From Alphaproteobacteria bacterium BRH_c36 (GTDB lineage Bacteria; Pseudomonadota; Alphaproteobacteria; Rhizobiales; Hyphomicrobiaceae), in the NCBI GenBank assembly GCA_001516065.1, contig LOEV01000221.1, forward strand, positions 1 to 32,765: 32,765 bases of DNA, read 5' to 3'. Shown here one piece after another: positions 19,045 through 27,220 of this stretch. A program made the position numbers and the translations under genes. The notes below the pieces were generated by a model, which had not been told where the DNA came from, did not search any database, and saw only the letters and a program-made list of their open reading frames with translations. The first letter of the stretch is position 1, and the number at the start of each line of letters is the position of its first letter.

Positions 19045-19911
19045 ATGGCCACGATTAGAAATCCCGTCGAATGGAGCATGGACCGATTGCGCCGTGCTTC
19101 CCGTCACACGGCCTCGATCGGCCGCTCAATACAAGGTTCGCAGACAGCAGCCAGTACACGCCCCGAAGTCCGCAAGCTCACGACGGACGACGTTTGGACG
19201 GCGTTGAAAAGAGGCTTCGAAGACTTTCAGGCCTTCCGGACGGACGTGTTGTTCCTCTGCCTGATCTATCCACTGATAGGCATAGTTCTGGCCTGGTCCA
19301 CGTTCCACTACCGTGCGCTTCCGTTGCTCGCACCCATGGCATTCGGCTTCGCGCTGCTCGGCCCCATCGCCGCGGTCGGCCTTTACGAAATGAGCCGCCG
19401 CCGCGAACAAGGCAAAAGCGTCAGCTGGGTCGAGGCGTTCGCTCTGGTACGTTCGCCGTCGTTCGGCGCGATTGTCGTCGTTGCACTGATACTTCTGGGC
19501 GTGTTCCTGGCATGGCTGACGGCCGCACAGATGATCTATCAGGCTACGCTTGGCCCCGAGCCGCCGGCCTCGGTCGCGCAATTCATTGAGGACGTGTTCA
19601 CCACGCGCGCCGGCTGGACGATGATGCTGGCCGGCGATCTTGTCGGTTTCCTGTTCGCCGTCCTGGTCCTTTCGGTCTCCGTCATCACGTTTCCCATGCT
19701 GCTTGATCGAAATGTCGGCGCCGGCACTGCCATGGCGACATCGCTTCGCGTCGTGATGAAAAATCCCGTGACGATGGCGACTTGGGGTCTGGTTGTCGCG
19801 GGCGGACTTTTTGTCGGCATGCTGCCGCTGTTTCTCGGCCTGATCATCGTCATGCCGGTGCTGGGACACGCCACCTGGCACCTCTACCGGCTTGCCGTCG
19901 CTCCCGAATAG
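19045..19911 (+). CDS. DUF2189 integral membrane protein (second copy)
   Basis: 288 residues. ATG 19045 sits 7 bases after AGGAGG; ATG 19039 is too close to it, and the frame upstream of that has no homology. A basic N-terminal region (about 1-60) precedes six hydrophobic segments. Family motifs match the divergent neighbour: MAFGFALLGPIAAVGLYEMSR, VITFPMLLDR and LGHATWHLYRLAV. The resemblance suggests paralogues that arose by duplication or a hetero-oligomeric pair. Function unknown; proximity to the cbb3 cluster suggests a respiratory or membrane-stress role. Confidence 0.85.
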   Translation: MATIRNPVEWSMDRLRRASRHTASIGRSIQGSQTAASTRPEVRKLTTDDVWTALKRGFEDFQAFRTDVLFLCLIYPLIGIVLAWSTFHYRALPLLAPMAFGFALLGPIAAVGLYEMSRRREQGKSVSWVEAFALVRSPSFGAIVVVALILLGVFLAWLTAAQMIYQATLGPEPPASVAQFIEDVFTTRAGWTMMLAGDLVGFLFAVLVLSVSVITFPMLLDRNVGAGTAMATSLRVVMKNPVTMATWGLVVAGGLFVGMLPLFLGLIIVMPVLGHATWHLYRLAVAPE

Positions 19912-20148
19912 TCTGTAAACAACCCGCACTGCCGCCAATCCGCCATAAGAACTGCGGAAACATTATGCCAAGAAAACCGGTGCAAAGGAAATCCTCGCAC
20001 TGTGGAACACGCTTGCGCAGCGATCCGCACCTCTCCTTCCCACCGCGCCACTTGGACAACTTGGCAGCCACCATAGAGGCCTGTAGAACCTCGCTGCGTT
20101 ATTGTCGCAACTCCAGGCGCATCGATAGCAACAAACAAGCGAGGATCT

Positions 20149-21051
20149 GTGCAAAAGAGCAGGCATCTGAAGGACCTGGAAGCTGAGAGCATCCACATCC
20201 TCCGCGAGGTCGCAGGCCAGTTCGAGCGGCCGGTGCTCATGTATTCGATCGGCAAGGACTCGTCTGTCCTTCTGCATCTCGCACTGAAGGCGTTCTATCC
20301 CGCCAAGCCGCCCTTTCCGCTGCTGCATATCGACTCGACCTGGAAGTTCCGCGAGATGATCGCCTTCCGCGACGCAATCGCCGACCGCCACGGCCTGAAA
20401 TTGATCGTCCACATCAATGAGGACGGTGTCGCCGAGGGCATCGGCCCGTTTACCCACGGCAGTGCGACGCATACCGACGTGATGAAGACGCAAGGCCTGC
20501 GCCAGGCTCTTGAGAAGTACAGGTTCGACGCGGCCATCGGCGGCGCGCGCCGCGACGAGGAAAAGTCACGCGCCAAGGAGCGGATTTTCTCCCACCGCAC
20601 GCTCGACCACCGCTGGGATCCCAAGAAGCAGCGCCCGGAACTCTGGCGGACCTACAACGGACGGCTGTCGCCGGGAGAATCGATGCGGGTGTTTCCGATG
20701 TCGAATTGGACCGAGCTCGATGTGTGGGAATACATTCTCGTCGAGAACATCCCGATCGTACCATTGTATCTCTCGGCCGAACGCCCGGTGGTTGAACGCG
20801 ATGGCGTGCTCATTATGGTCGACGACGAGCGCATGCCGATGGCGCACGGCGAATCGCCTAAGATGAAGCGCGTCAGATTCCGTACTCTTGGCTGCTACCC
20901 GCTGACCGGCGCCATAGAATCGCCCGCCGACTCTATCGCCGACATCGTCAACGAGATCAAAGCCGCACGCACCTCCGAACGTCAGGGCCGAATGATCGAC
21001 CGCGATCAGTTGGGTTCCATGGAGAAGAAGAAAGAAGAGGGATACTTCTGA
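20149..21051 (+). CDS. cysD: Sulfate adenylyltransferase subunit 2
   Basis: 300 residues from GTG 20149 (GAGG at 20139-20142). The PP-loop is [15 protein letters not shown]; downstream are [12 protein letters not shown], the [16 protein letters not shown] motif, [15 protein letters not shown] and the C-terminal [13 protein letters not shown] segment, all typical of CysD. With CysN it makes adenosine phosphosulfate from ATP and sulfate. The TGATGA junction with cysNC implies coupled translation. The 237 bp upstream shows no recognisable regulatory motif. Confidence 0.97.
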   Translation: MQKSRHLKDLEAESIHILREVAGQFERPVLMYSIGKDSSVLLHLALKAFYPAKPPFPLLHIDSTWKFREMIAFRDAIADRHGLKLIVHINEDGVAEGIGPFTHGSATHTDVMKTQGLRQALEKYRFDAAIGGARRDEEKSRAKERIFSHRTLDHRWDPKKQRPELWRTYNGRLSPGESMRVFPMSNWTELDVWEYILVENIPIVPLYLSAERPVVERDGVLIMVDDERMPMAHGESPKMKRVRFRTLGCYPLTGAIESPADSIADIVNEIKAARTSERQGRMIDRDQLGSMEKKKEEGYF

Positions 21052-22967
21052 TGAATGAAGTTGCAGCGCGCGCCAAACCGTCGCCGGTGGGCACCGATTC
21101 GCCGGCTGGCGGCGGTTCCGGCTTGCCGATCCTGCGCTTTCTCACTTGCGGCAGTGTCGACGACGGGAAGTCGACGCTGATCGGCCGCCTCCTCTACGAT
21201 TGCCAGCTGATTCACGAGGACACCCTCGAAAGCCTTTCGGTCGAAAGCAGCAATTTCGGCACCACTGGCGGCGATCTCGATCTATCGCTCCTTGTCGACG
21301 GCCTGCAGGCCGAGCGGGAACAGGGCATAACGATCGACGTCGCCTACCGCTATTTCTCGACTCCGCGGCGTAAGTTCATTGTCGCCGACACCCCCGGCCA
21401 CGAGCAGTATACACGCAATATGGCAACCGGAGCGTCGCGCTGCGACGTCGCGATCATTCTCGTCGACGCGCGCAAGGGCGTTGTCACTCAGACCCGGCGT
21501 CACACCTGCATCGCCCACCTGCTGGGCATTGATCACGTCATCGTCGCCATCAACAAGATGGACCTCGTAGCTTTCGACCCCAGCCGGTATGCCGAAATCG
21601 AAATGGATTTTCGAGCATTCGCCGGCGAACTGGGCCTTACAAGAATCACGGCAATCCCTTTGTCCGCCCTCTCCGGCGACAATGTCTCGACGCGCAGCGC
21701 CAACACACCCTGGTACGACGGCCCGACGCTTCTGGAGAAGCTCGAGACGATCGATGTTGCAAGCGCAGCGGCTTCCGGTCCCTTGCGCATGCCCGTGCAA
21801 TGGGTCTGCCGCCCTGATCTCGACTTCCGCGGTTACGCCGGCACCCTGGTCTCCGGCACCGTTCGCCCCGGCGACAAAGTCGTCGCCTTGCCGAGCGCGC
21901 GCTCAAGCACGGTATCGCGCATCGTCACCGCCGATGGCGATCTTGACGAAGCCACCGCCGGCGATGCGGTGATGCTGACACTGGCCGACGAAATCGACAT
22001 CTCGCGCGGCGACGTGATCTGCTTGACGAACGATCGCGCCGAAGTCGCCGACCAGTTCGCAGCCGACATCGTCTGGATGAGCGAGCGCCCGCTGCTCAAG
22101 GGCCGCCCCTACATCCTGCGCTGCGGCCAGCAGTCGACCGTCTGCCAGATCAGCGAGTTGAAGCACAAGCTCAACGTCGAGAACCTCGATCATATCGCCA
22201 CCCGGCAGCTCGAACTCAACGACATCGGCCTGTGTAACCTGACCGTATCGAAGCCGATCGTCTTCGACAACTATCAGGACAACCGCGAGACCGGCGGCTT
22301 CATCCTCGTCGACCGAGTGACCAATGAGACGGTCGGCGCCGGCATGATCCGCTTCTCGCTGCGCCGCGCCCATAACGTGCATTGGCAGGCCGTCGACATC
22401 CACAAAGAGGCCCGCTCGACCCTCAAGCACCAGAAGGCCTGCTGCTTGTGGTTCACGGGGCTTTCGGGATCGGGTAAATCGACGATCGCAAACCTTCTGG
22501 AAAAGCGGCTTTATACGCAAGGCCGCCACACCTACCTGCTCGACGGCGACAACGTCCGTCACGGCCTCAACCGCGATCTCGGCTTCACCGACGCCGACCG
22601 AGTCGAGAATATCCGGCGCGTCACCGAAGTCGCCCGCCTGATGGTCGATGCCGGCCTTATCACCATCGTCTCATTCATCTCGCCGTTCCGCGCTGAACGC
22701 CGCTTTGCACGGGAGCGGTTCGACGCCGCCGAGTTCCTCGAACTTTTCGTGGACACGCCGCTCGAAATCTGCGAATCGCGCGATGCTAAGGGTCTCTACG
22801 CCAAGGCCCGTGCCGGTGACATCAAGAACTTCACTGGGATATCCTCTCCCTACGAGGCTCCCGACGCAGCCGAGATGGTTCTCCCCGGTGGCGCCAAAGC
22901 GCCGGAGGATCTCGTTGACGACATCGTCGCCTTCCTGACTGCAAGCCGCATTATCGACGAAGTCTGA
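21051..22967 (+). CDS. cysNC: Bifunctional sulfate adenylyltransferase subunit 1 / APS kinase
   Basis: 638 residues with two enzymes fused. The N-terminal CysN GTPase has P-loop GSVDDGKST (34-42), DTPGHEQYTRNM, NKMDL and two beta-barrel domains. The C-terminal CysC adenylylsulfate kinase (from about 440) has P-loop GLSGSGKST, LDGDNVRHGLNRDLGF, FISPFRAER and FVDTPLEICESRD. The product of the CysDN reaction is passed directly to the kinase to give PAPS. The fusion matches NodQ/CysNC of rhizobia and relatives. PAPS may serve reduction to sulfide or sulfation of glycans; no sulfotransferase is in view. Confidence 0.97.
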   Translation: MNEVAARAKPSPVGTDSPAGGGSGLPILRFLTCGSVDDGKSTLIGRLLYDCQLIHEDTLESLSVESSNFGTTGGDLDLSLLVDGLQAEREQGITIDVAYRYFSTPRRKFIVADTPGHEQYTRNMATGASRCDVAIILVDARKGVVTQTRRHTCIAHLLGIDHVIVAINKMDLVAFDPSRYAEIEMDFRAFAGELGLTRITAIPLSALSGDNVSTRSANTPWYDGPTLLEKLETIDVASAAASGPLRMPVQWVCRPDLDFRGYAGTLVSGTVRPGDKVVALPSARSSTVSRIVTADGDLDEATAGDAVMLTLADEIDISRGDVICLTNDRAEVADQFAADIVWMSERPLLKGRPYILRCGQQSTVCQISELKHKLNVENLDHIATRQLELNDIGLCNLTVSKPIVFDNYQDNRETGGFILVDRVTNETVGAGMIRFSLRRAHNVHWQAVDIHKEARSTLKHQKACCLWFTGLSGSGKSTIANLLEKRLYTQGRHTYLLDGDNVRHGLNRDLGFTDADRVENIRRVTEVARLMVDAGLITIVSFISPFRAERRFARERFDAAEFLELFVDTPLEICESRDAKGLYAKARAGDIKNFTGISSPYEAPDAAEMVLPGGAKAPEDLVDDIVAFLTASRIIDEV

Positions 22968-22981
22968 GTGGGATCCCCTTC

Positions 22982-24160
22982 ATGGCGACCAGCGATGCTG
23001 ACACAGCCCAGCCGATAGAAGACCCCGACGTGAAACGAGCCTCGCGGGGAACGGGGCTCCTCGATCACCTTGTCGCCATGCGGCTCGGCTCGGCACGCCG
23101 CGCCGGCAGCGCGATCGCCGGGGTGTTCGCCCTGGTGCGCAAGAATTACTTAGGATCCTTTATTGCAACCATCGTCCTCTCTATAACCGCACTCGGATTG
23201 AACATCCTGGCGCTGGCCGGGACGATAAAGGTTGCTTCCCTCATCATCTTCGATTGGACGCGGGCGCTGCCCATCGGTAAGGCGCTCGGCATCCCGCTTG
23301 ATGGCGCCACCAAGACGGACATAGCCTGGATCGGCGCGGCGGTCATTCTGGCGATCTACCTTCTCGCCGGCATCGCCAGTTTCTTTTCAAAGCGAGCCCA
23401 GTCGGCATTAAAGGGGCGAACCGAACACATCCTCTATGAACGGTATCTGCGCCACCCATCCTTTGACAGCCTTTTGGGCCTCGAGAACTTCCGGCCAGCC
23501 GCCATCCGCGCGATAGCCACATACGCACGAAGCGTCCTCTCGCTTGCGCTGATCTTCGGCCTCTCGACACTTTGCGCCCTAATCGTCTTGATCCTGGCCG
23601 TGACGCTGCCAATGCTCATCGCCATCGTCCTGATAGCGATTCTGCCGATCCTGCTACTCTACATGTTGACCGGACGCCGGGCGAGTTTCGCCAATAAGCT
23701 GATAAAATCGATGGAGCGAAACCGCCACGAGCTTCTCAAATCGCTGACCAACCACCGCAAGTCGCCCGGCCCCGACGATCCTGAAACCTTGCGCATTGAA
23801 TTCCTCGACGCCACGAAGGACGTGGCTCGCAAGCGCATGAAGCTCAGGGGAATCCAGTCGCTTCCGGAGGCAACTTTAGCGGTCGTTGCCGGATCGGTGC
23901 TCGCAGCGGCAATCGTCATCCTGGCCGGGATGCCCGTCAACCACGACGGTCTAATCTATCTGTTGATCGGATTTATCCTGATCCGCTTCCTGTTCGTCTA
24001 CCTGCGCGGCACGTTTGCCAACGTCCAGGCGATCGTTCAGAACCTCGACGACATCCGCTTCATCAACAAAACCATCCTGAGCGATGTCGTCGCTGCGGAC
24101 GCCATGCCGCCCGCGGCAAGTGGCGACGAAGAACCCAGCGAATTCGACGAGATTCTGTAG
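22982..24160 (+). CDS. Six-helix membrane protein, ABC-exporter membrane-domain-like, no ATPase domain
   Basis: 392 residues, 14 bp after cysNC and probably in its transcript. Hydrophobic helices lie at about 57-80, 112-136, 183-206, 208-230, 296-316 and 322-342. The long cytoplasmic excursions between TM2-TM3 and TM4-TM5, with RTEHILYERYLRHPS in the first, resemble the coupling-helix layout of type I ABC exporter membrane domains. No Walker A, LSGGQ or Walker B is present, and the protein ends shortly after TM6 with an acidic tail (SGDEEPSEFDEIL). No separate ATPase gene follows. I do not recognise a named family. Location suggests a link with sulfate or sulfated compounds, but this is guesswork. 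Confidence 0.7.
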   Translation: MATSDADTAQPIEDPDVKRASRGTGLLDHLVAMRLGSARRAGSAIAGVFALVRKNYLGSFIATIVLSITALGLNILALAGTIKVASLIIFDWTRALPIGKALGIPLDGATKTDIAWIGAAVILAIYLLAGIASFFSKRAQSALKGRTEHILYERYLRHPSFDSLLGLENFRPAAIRAIATYARSVLSLALIFGLSTLCALIVLILAVTLPMLIAIVLIAILPILLLYMLTGRRASFANKLIKSMERNRHELLKSLTNHRKSPGPDDPETLRIEFLDATKDVARKRMKLRGIQSLPEATLAVVAGSVLAAAIVILAGMPVNHDGLIYLLIGFILIRFLFVYLRGTFANVQAIVQNLDDIRFINKTILSDVVAADAMPPAASGDEEPSEFDEIL

Positions 24161-24312
24161 GTCGGCCATCGAGGTCTTCGCGGGGAGGTGTACGCTGTGT
24201 CTTGCCAAGGCGAGTGTCACAGATACGGGTTCGGACATGCGACCTAACAAAGGCTTCTCATGCACGGCCGCGGGTCCATGAAAAGCGAACGCACCAGTGT
24301 TCCCTTATGGTT

Positions 24313-24359
24313 CTGGCGTTTGGTTTCGAGTCCAGCCGCAAGCGGGTACCAAACGTCAG
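24313..24359. terminator. Nested stem-loop between convergent genes
   Basis: CTGGCGTTTGGT (24313-24324) pairs with ACCAAACGTCAG (24348-24359) over 12 positions with one G-U wobble. CCGC/GCGG (24336-24345) forms an inner hairpin. It begins 7 nt beyond the protease stop codon, so it probably ends the minus-strand transcript and may also block the plus-strand cys transcript. There is no T-run. Confidence 0.5.
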
Positions 24360-24366
24360 TTGCGCT

Positions 24367-25851
24367 CTAAAGGATCACGTCGTCCTGATCGATCGACGTG
24401 TGATCGACGTTGATGAGCCGCAGGCTGTTGGGGCCGTAGGAAATGACCGTATCCCCGCCCGAATTGACAATCGAAAGCTGACTGAAAACCCGCAGCCCGT
24501 TGACACTGCTGAAGTCCAGAATGTCCTCACCGGGCGTGAAGTTCTTGATCTGGTCATGGCCCCACCGTCCGGCAAAGACCGCCCTGTCGATGCCTGCGCC
24601 GAAGATCAAAAAGTCATCTCCGCTGCCACCGTTCAAGATGTCGTTGCCACTTCCAGCGAACATCCTGTCGCTGCCGCCGCCGCCGATCATCCGGTCATTG
24701 CCGGCCTGCCCCTTGAGCACATCGTTGTGTGCGCCGCCGATGAGCACGTCATCTCCGCCAGCTCCCGCAGTGACATCCTGGTCACGTCCACCTATCAGCC
24801 GGTCGTTGCCCCCGTGACCTAATAGAAGGTCCTTTCCAGCACCGCCGCGCAGCACGTCGTTGCCGGAATTTCCACTCAGCCGGTCATTGCCGCCAAACCC
24901 GACAGCGACGTCGTCGCCCTCGTTGCCGACGATCACGTTGCGCACGTTGTTTCCATAGATGAAATCTCTCGCCGAACCGCCGCTGGAGTTCTCGATGGTG
25001 ACGCCATGGGCGATCGTGTAGCCGCCATAGATTCCATCCGCGCTGGAAAGACGCCCGCCAGCATACATGTCCCCGCTGCGCAGCGACGCCGCCCTCAGAT
25101 CGATGGTTGACATATCGTCCCCGTCATAGCGGATCCAATCCGAACCGCCCGCATCCCAGATGGCTTGATAGAAAGTGCCGACGTCGTTCGTCTCCGGCAG
25201 CCGGTAGACGTCATTGCCCCTGTGATAGTTGTTGTTGGAGCCATAGATCTGCTGGATCGCGTAGATGTCGAAGGCCATCGGCGTTCCCGCCCAGCCGTAG
25301 CCCGGCGTCGCATAGGGATCGAGATTGTCGGAGACCCGCCCGTCGTTATAACTCATGACCGTGTAGAGGCCCTGGTTGTGCCCGAACCGGCCCACGTCGA
25401 AGGCCCCATCGACACCGGGGAATACACCCGAACCGCCCTCGCGGCCGTGGGGATGCGCCAGTCCTAGTCCGTGTCCGAGTTCGTGCAGGATCGTGGAGAA
25501 CCCGTAGCCGCCCTGCTCCAGACCGCCCGTGCTATTCGAAAAGTCCCAGCCGGCCCCCTCGTAGTTGAAGCGGCCTTCCTGGCGCCCGCCCCAGGGGAAC
25601 TCGAAGTCCGCAAGAATCGTGCTGCCAATGATGCTGCTGTCGACATTGACCAGATAGAAATCCGCCGCCGCTGCATTTGCCGTCTGCACGAAGCTAAGAT
25701 TGGCCACACTCGACCACTGCGAGAGCGCGACCGTGAACTGCGCCTTTTCATAGGCATTCCACAGGAACTGCGCATCGCTGAAGTGATAGGCAACGGTATT
25801 GCTGGACAGGTGGAAACCGCTGTCCAGCGCATCAAAATAGACGTTAGCCAT
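24367..25851 (-). CDS. Secreted RTX zinc metalloprotease, serralysin/M10-like
   Basis: 494 residues; ATG 25851 has GGGAG upstream. There is no Sec signal peptide. The catalytic domain has HELGHGLGLAH (His123, Glu124, His127, His133) as the metzincin zinc site and the Met-turn MSY (166-168), followed by a peptidase M10 C-terminal region (PMAFDIYAIQQIYG, about 191-204). From about 312 to 418 there are calcium-binding GGxGxD nonapeptides. The C-terminus ends DQDDVIL, a hydrophobic tail typical of type I secretion substrates. The protein should be exported by an ABC/MFP/TolC system and fold in external calcium. No such exporter genes or inhibitor are in the window. The 358-bp upstream gap carries palindromic repeats. 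Confidence 0.92.
   Translation of the reverse strand: MANVYFDALDSGFHLSSNTVAYHFSDAQFLWNAYEKAQFTVALSQWSSVANLSFVQTANAAAADFYLVNVDSSIIGSTILADFEFPWGGRQEGRFNYEGAGWDFSNSTGGLEQGGYGFSTILHELGHGLGLAHPHGREGGSGVFPGVDGAFDVGRFGHNQGLYTVMSYNDGRVSDNLDPYATPGYGWAGTPMAFDIYAIQQIYGSNNNYHRGNDVYRLPETNDVGTFYQAIWDAGGSDWIRYDGDDMSTIDLRAASLRSGDMYAGGRLSSADGIYGGYTIAHGVTIENSSGGSARDFIYGNNVRNVIVGNEGDDVAVGFGGNDRLSGNSGNDVLRGGAGKDLLLGHGGNDRLIGGRDQDVTAGAGGDDVLIGGAHNDVLKGQAGNDRMIGGGGSDRMFAGSGNDILNGGSGDDFLIFGAGIDRAVFAGRWGHDQIKNFTPGEDILDFSSVNGLRVFSQLSIVNSGGDTVISYGPNSLRLINVDHTSIDQDDVIL
24598..24918 (-). repeat. RTX calcium-binding nonapeptide repeats (coding)
   Basis: Tandem degenerate 27-bp units encode GGxGxDxLx nonapeptides, for example GGNDRLSGNSGNDVLRGGAG and GGSGDDFLIFG. 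They form the parallel beta-roll of RTX proteins. Some units are irregular (RDQDVTAGAGG, GAHNDVLKG), which still keeps the spacing. Confidence 0.85.
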
Positions 25852-26209
25852 TGCCCGCTCCCTTGGTTTGCCGAATCCGCCCTGCTGCAGACAAGGACCG
25901 TGAATCCAAACCGCCTAGAGCAACATCCGATCTGACGGATCCGCCGAAGACGATTCCTGGATCGGATACGGTTGTTCTAGAATCGTTGTGCGAGAGCATC
26001 ATCACCTGGAATCCGATCGCGAATAACCATCGCGTATGGTCGGATAATGCTCTGGCTACTCGCCACGCGCCTGCTCCCGTCAAATGTACTCGCTAGCACA
26101 ATCGAATCATACCGCAGGTAGTTTACGCCTGAAACATTGGCAGCTCACAAACACTTGCTTCTGCTGCGTCGCAACCACAGTAGCCGGTCAAAAAGATTAC
26201 CAAATCGTT
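25852..26209. repeat. Gene-free stretch holding two tandem palindromic repeats
   Basis: Unit 1 (25915-25980): CTAGAGCAACATCCGATC pairs with the 3' arm ending GTTGTTCTAG, with one mismatch and a 3-nt insertion. Unit 2 (25993-26053): AGAGCATC pairs approximately with GATAATGCTCT, with an internal ACCAT/ATGGT hairpin. Both share words with 506-576. The remaining ~150 bp (26060-26209) are more AT-rich and show nothing I can name; the protease promoter should lie toward 25852. Confidence 0.6.
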
Positions 26210-27220
26210 TTAGACGAGGATCGCCTCCACGGCTCCTGCCTGGAAATTTTCAGGTATCTGGATGTCATATCGCAGATTTCGCTGAAATCTTGCCGCGAGC
26301 GAGTTTCTGGCGACTGCTTGGAAATCCACTTTTCCAAAGCCGAACTCTGATTCGATCAGCGCGAACTCGCTGTTCATGGTGCAATCGAACGACCCTGGAT
26401 CGTCGGTATTGATGCTGAAGTTCATGTTGAGATCGCGCGCCAGCCCGATCGGATGGCTGGCGATATCGCGAGCTGCGCCCATCTTCAGGTTGCTGGTCGG
26501 GCAGAACTCAATGTGTACGTTCTCGGTGCAAAGCCGCTCAACGAGTCGCTCATCACGAAAAGCGGCAACGCCGTGCCCGATTCTGTCGGCCCGTCCAACG
26601 TCCAGCGCTTCAAAGATTTCCTCCGGCCCCCCCAGTTCGCCCGCATGGATCTCGATTCCGAGACCGTGATCCTTGAGCACACCGAACATCCTCTCGAACC
26701 TGGATGCCGGGCAATCCCGCTCAAGACCGGCAATGGAGATACCGCAGATCCCGCCGGTCTTGGCCAACGCAATGCAGCGCGCGATATCCTTGTCGATAAA
26801 CTCATCGGGAAGGCTGCGTGGCACGAGGAATAGGAACTCGACTTGGAGGACGCCGCGCTCGCGCGACCGCACCCGCTCCTGGAACTCCGCGAACTCTTCG
26901 ACGAGCGCGCCAGTATCACGCGCAAACATCATCGGTGAGATCATCATCTCCGCGTAGACGACGCCCTGCTGGACGAGTCGTTCCATGTGCGCTTCGAGTA
27001 CCGGCAGATAGTCCCGCCAGCCCGCGCTCTTGTAGGGTTCGACACGAACGAGCCAGTCCGCGAAGCCTTGCGGGCCTTCACCGAACCCCACCGGCTGCAC
27101 GTTCTCCGGGCGCACCAGAATTCTTTCACCCGCCAGATCGATCTCGCGCAACAGCGGCGCGTTGAGCGTTCCGATCAGATGGCAGTGGAGTTCAACTTTA
27201 GGTACCGTTTCATGGACCAT
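26210..27220 (-). CDS. add: Adenosine deaminase family enzyme
   Basis: 336 residues from ATG 27220 (MVHETVPKVELHCHLIG), overlapping the 3' end of the preceding gene by 46 bp. An open frame upstream of 27220 is a shadow of that gene. Metal and catalytic residues are complete: His12 and His14 (ELHCHL), His192 and Glu195 (HAGE), His216 (RIGHG), Asp273 and Asp274 (TDDP). The CPTSN motif (240-244) is present, but the usual x-T-G continuation reads LKMG, a difference in the substrate pocket that leaves adenosine, adenine or another aminopurine possible. It hydrolyses the 6-amino group in this superfamily. The overlap with a nucleotide-cyclase-like gene suggests linked function rather than ordinary salvage. 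Confidence 0.9.
   Translation of the reverse strand: MVHETVPKVELHCHLIGTLNAPLLREIDLAGERILVRPENVQPVGFGEGPQGFADWLVRVEPYKSAGWRDYLPVLEAHMERLVQQGVVYAEMMISPMMFARDTGALVEEFAEFQERVRSRERGVLQVEFLFLVPRSLPDEFIDKDIARCIALAKTGGICGISIAGLERDCPASRFERMFGVLKDHGLGIEIHAGELGGPEEIFEALDVGRADRIGHGVAAFRDERLVERLCTENVHIEFCPTSNLKMGAARDIASHPIGLARDLNMNFSINTDDPGSFDCTMNSEFALIESEFGFGKVDFQAVARNSLAARFQRNLRYDIQIPENFQAGAVEAILV

Noticed and set aside
24598-24918. Possible CRISPR-like or tandem DNA repeats
   Set aside because: The periodicity is the 27-bp coding repeat of RTX nonapeptides and the units are degenerate.
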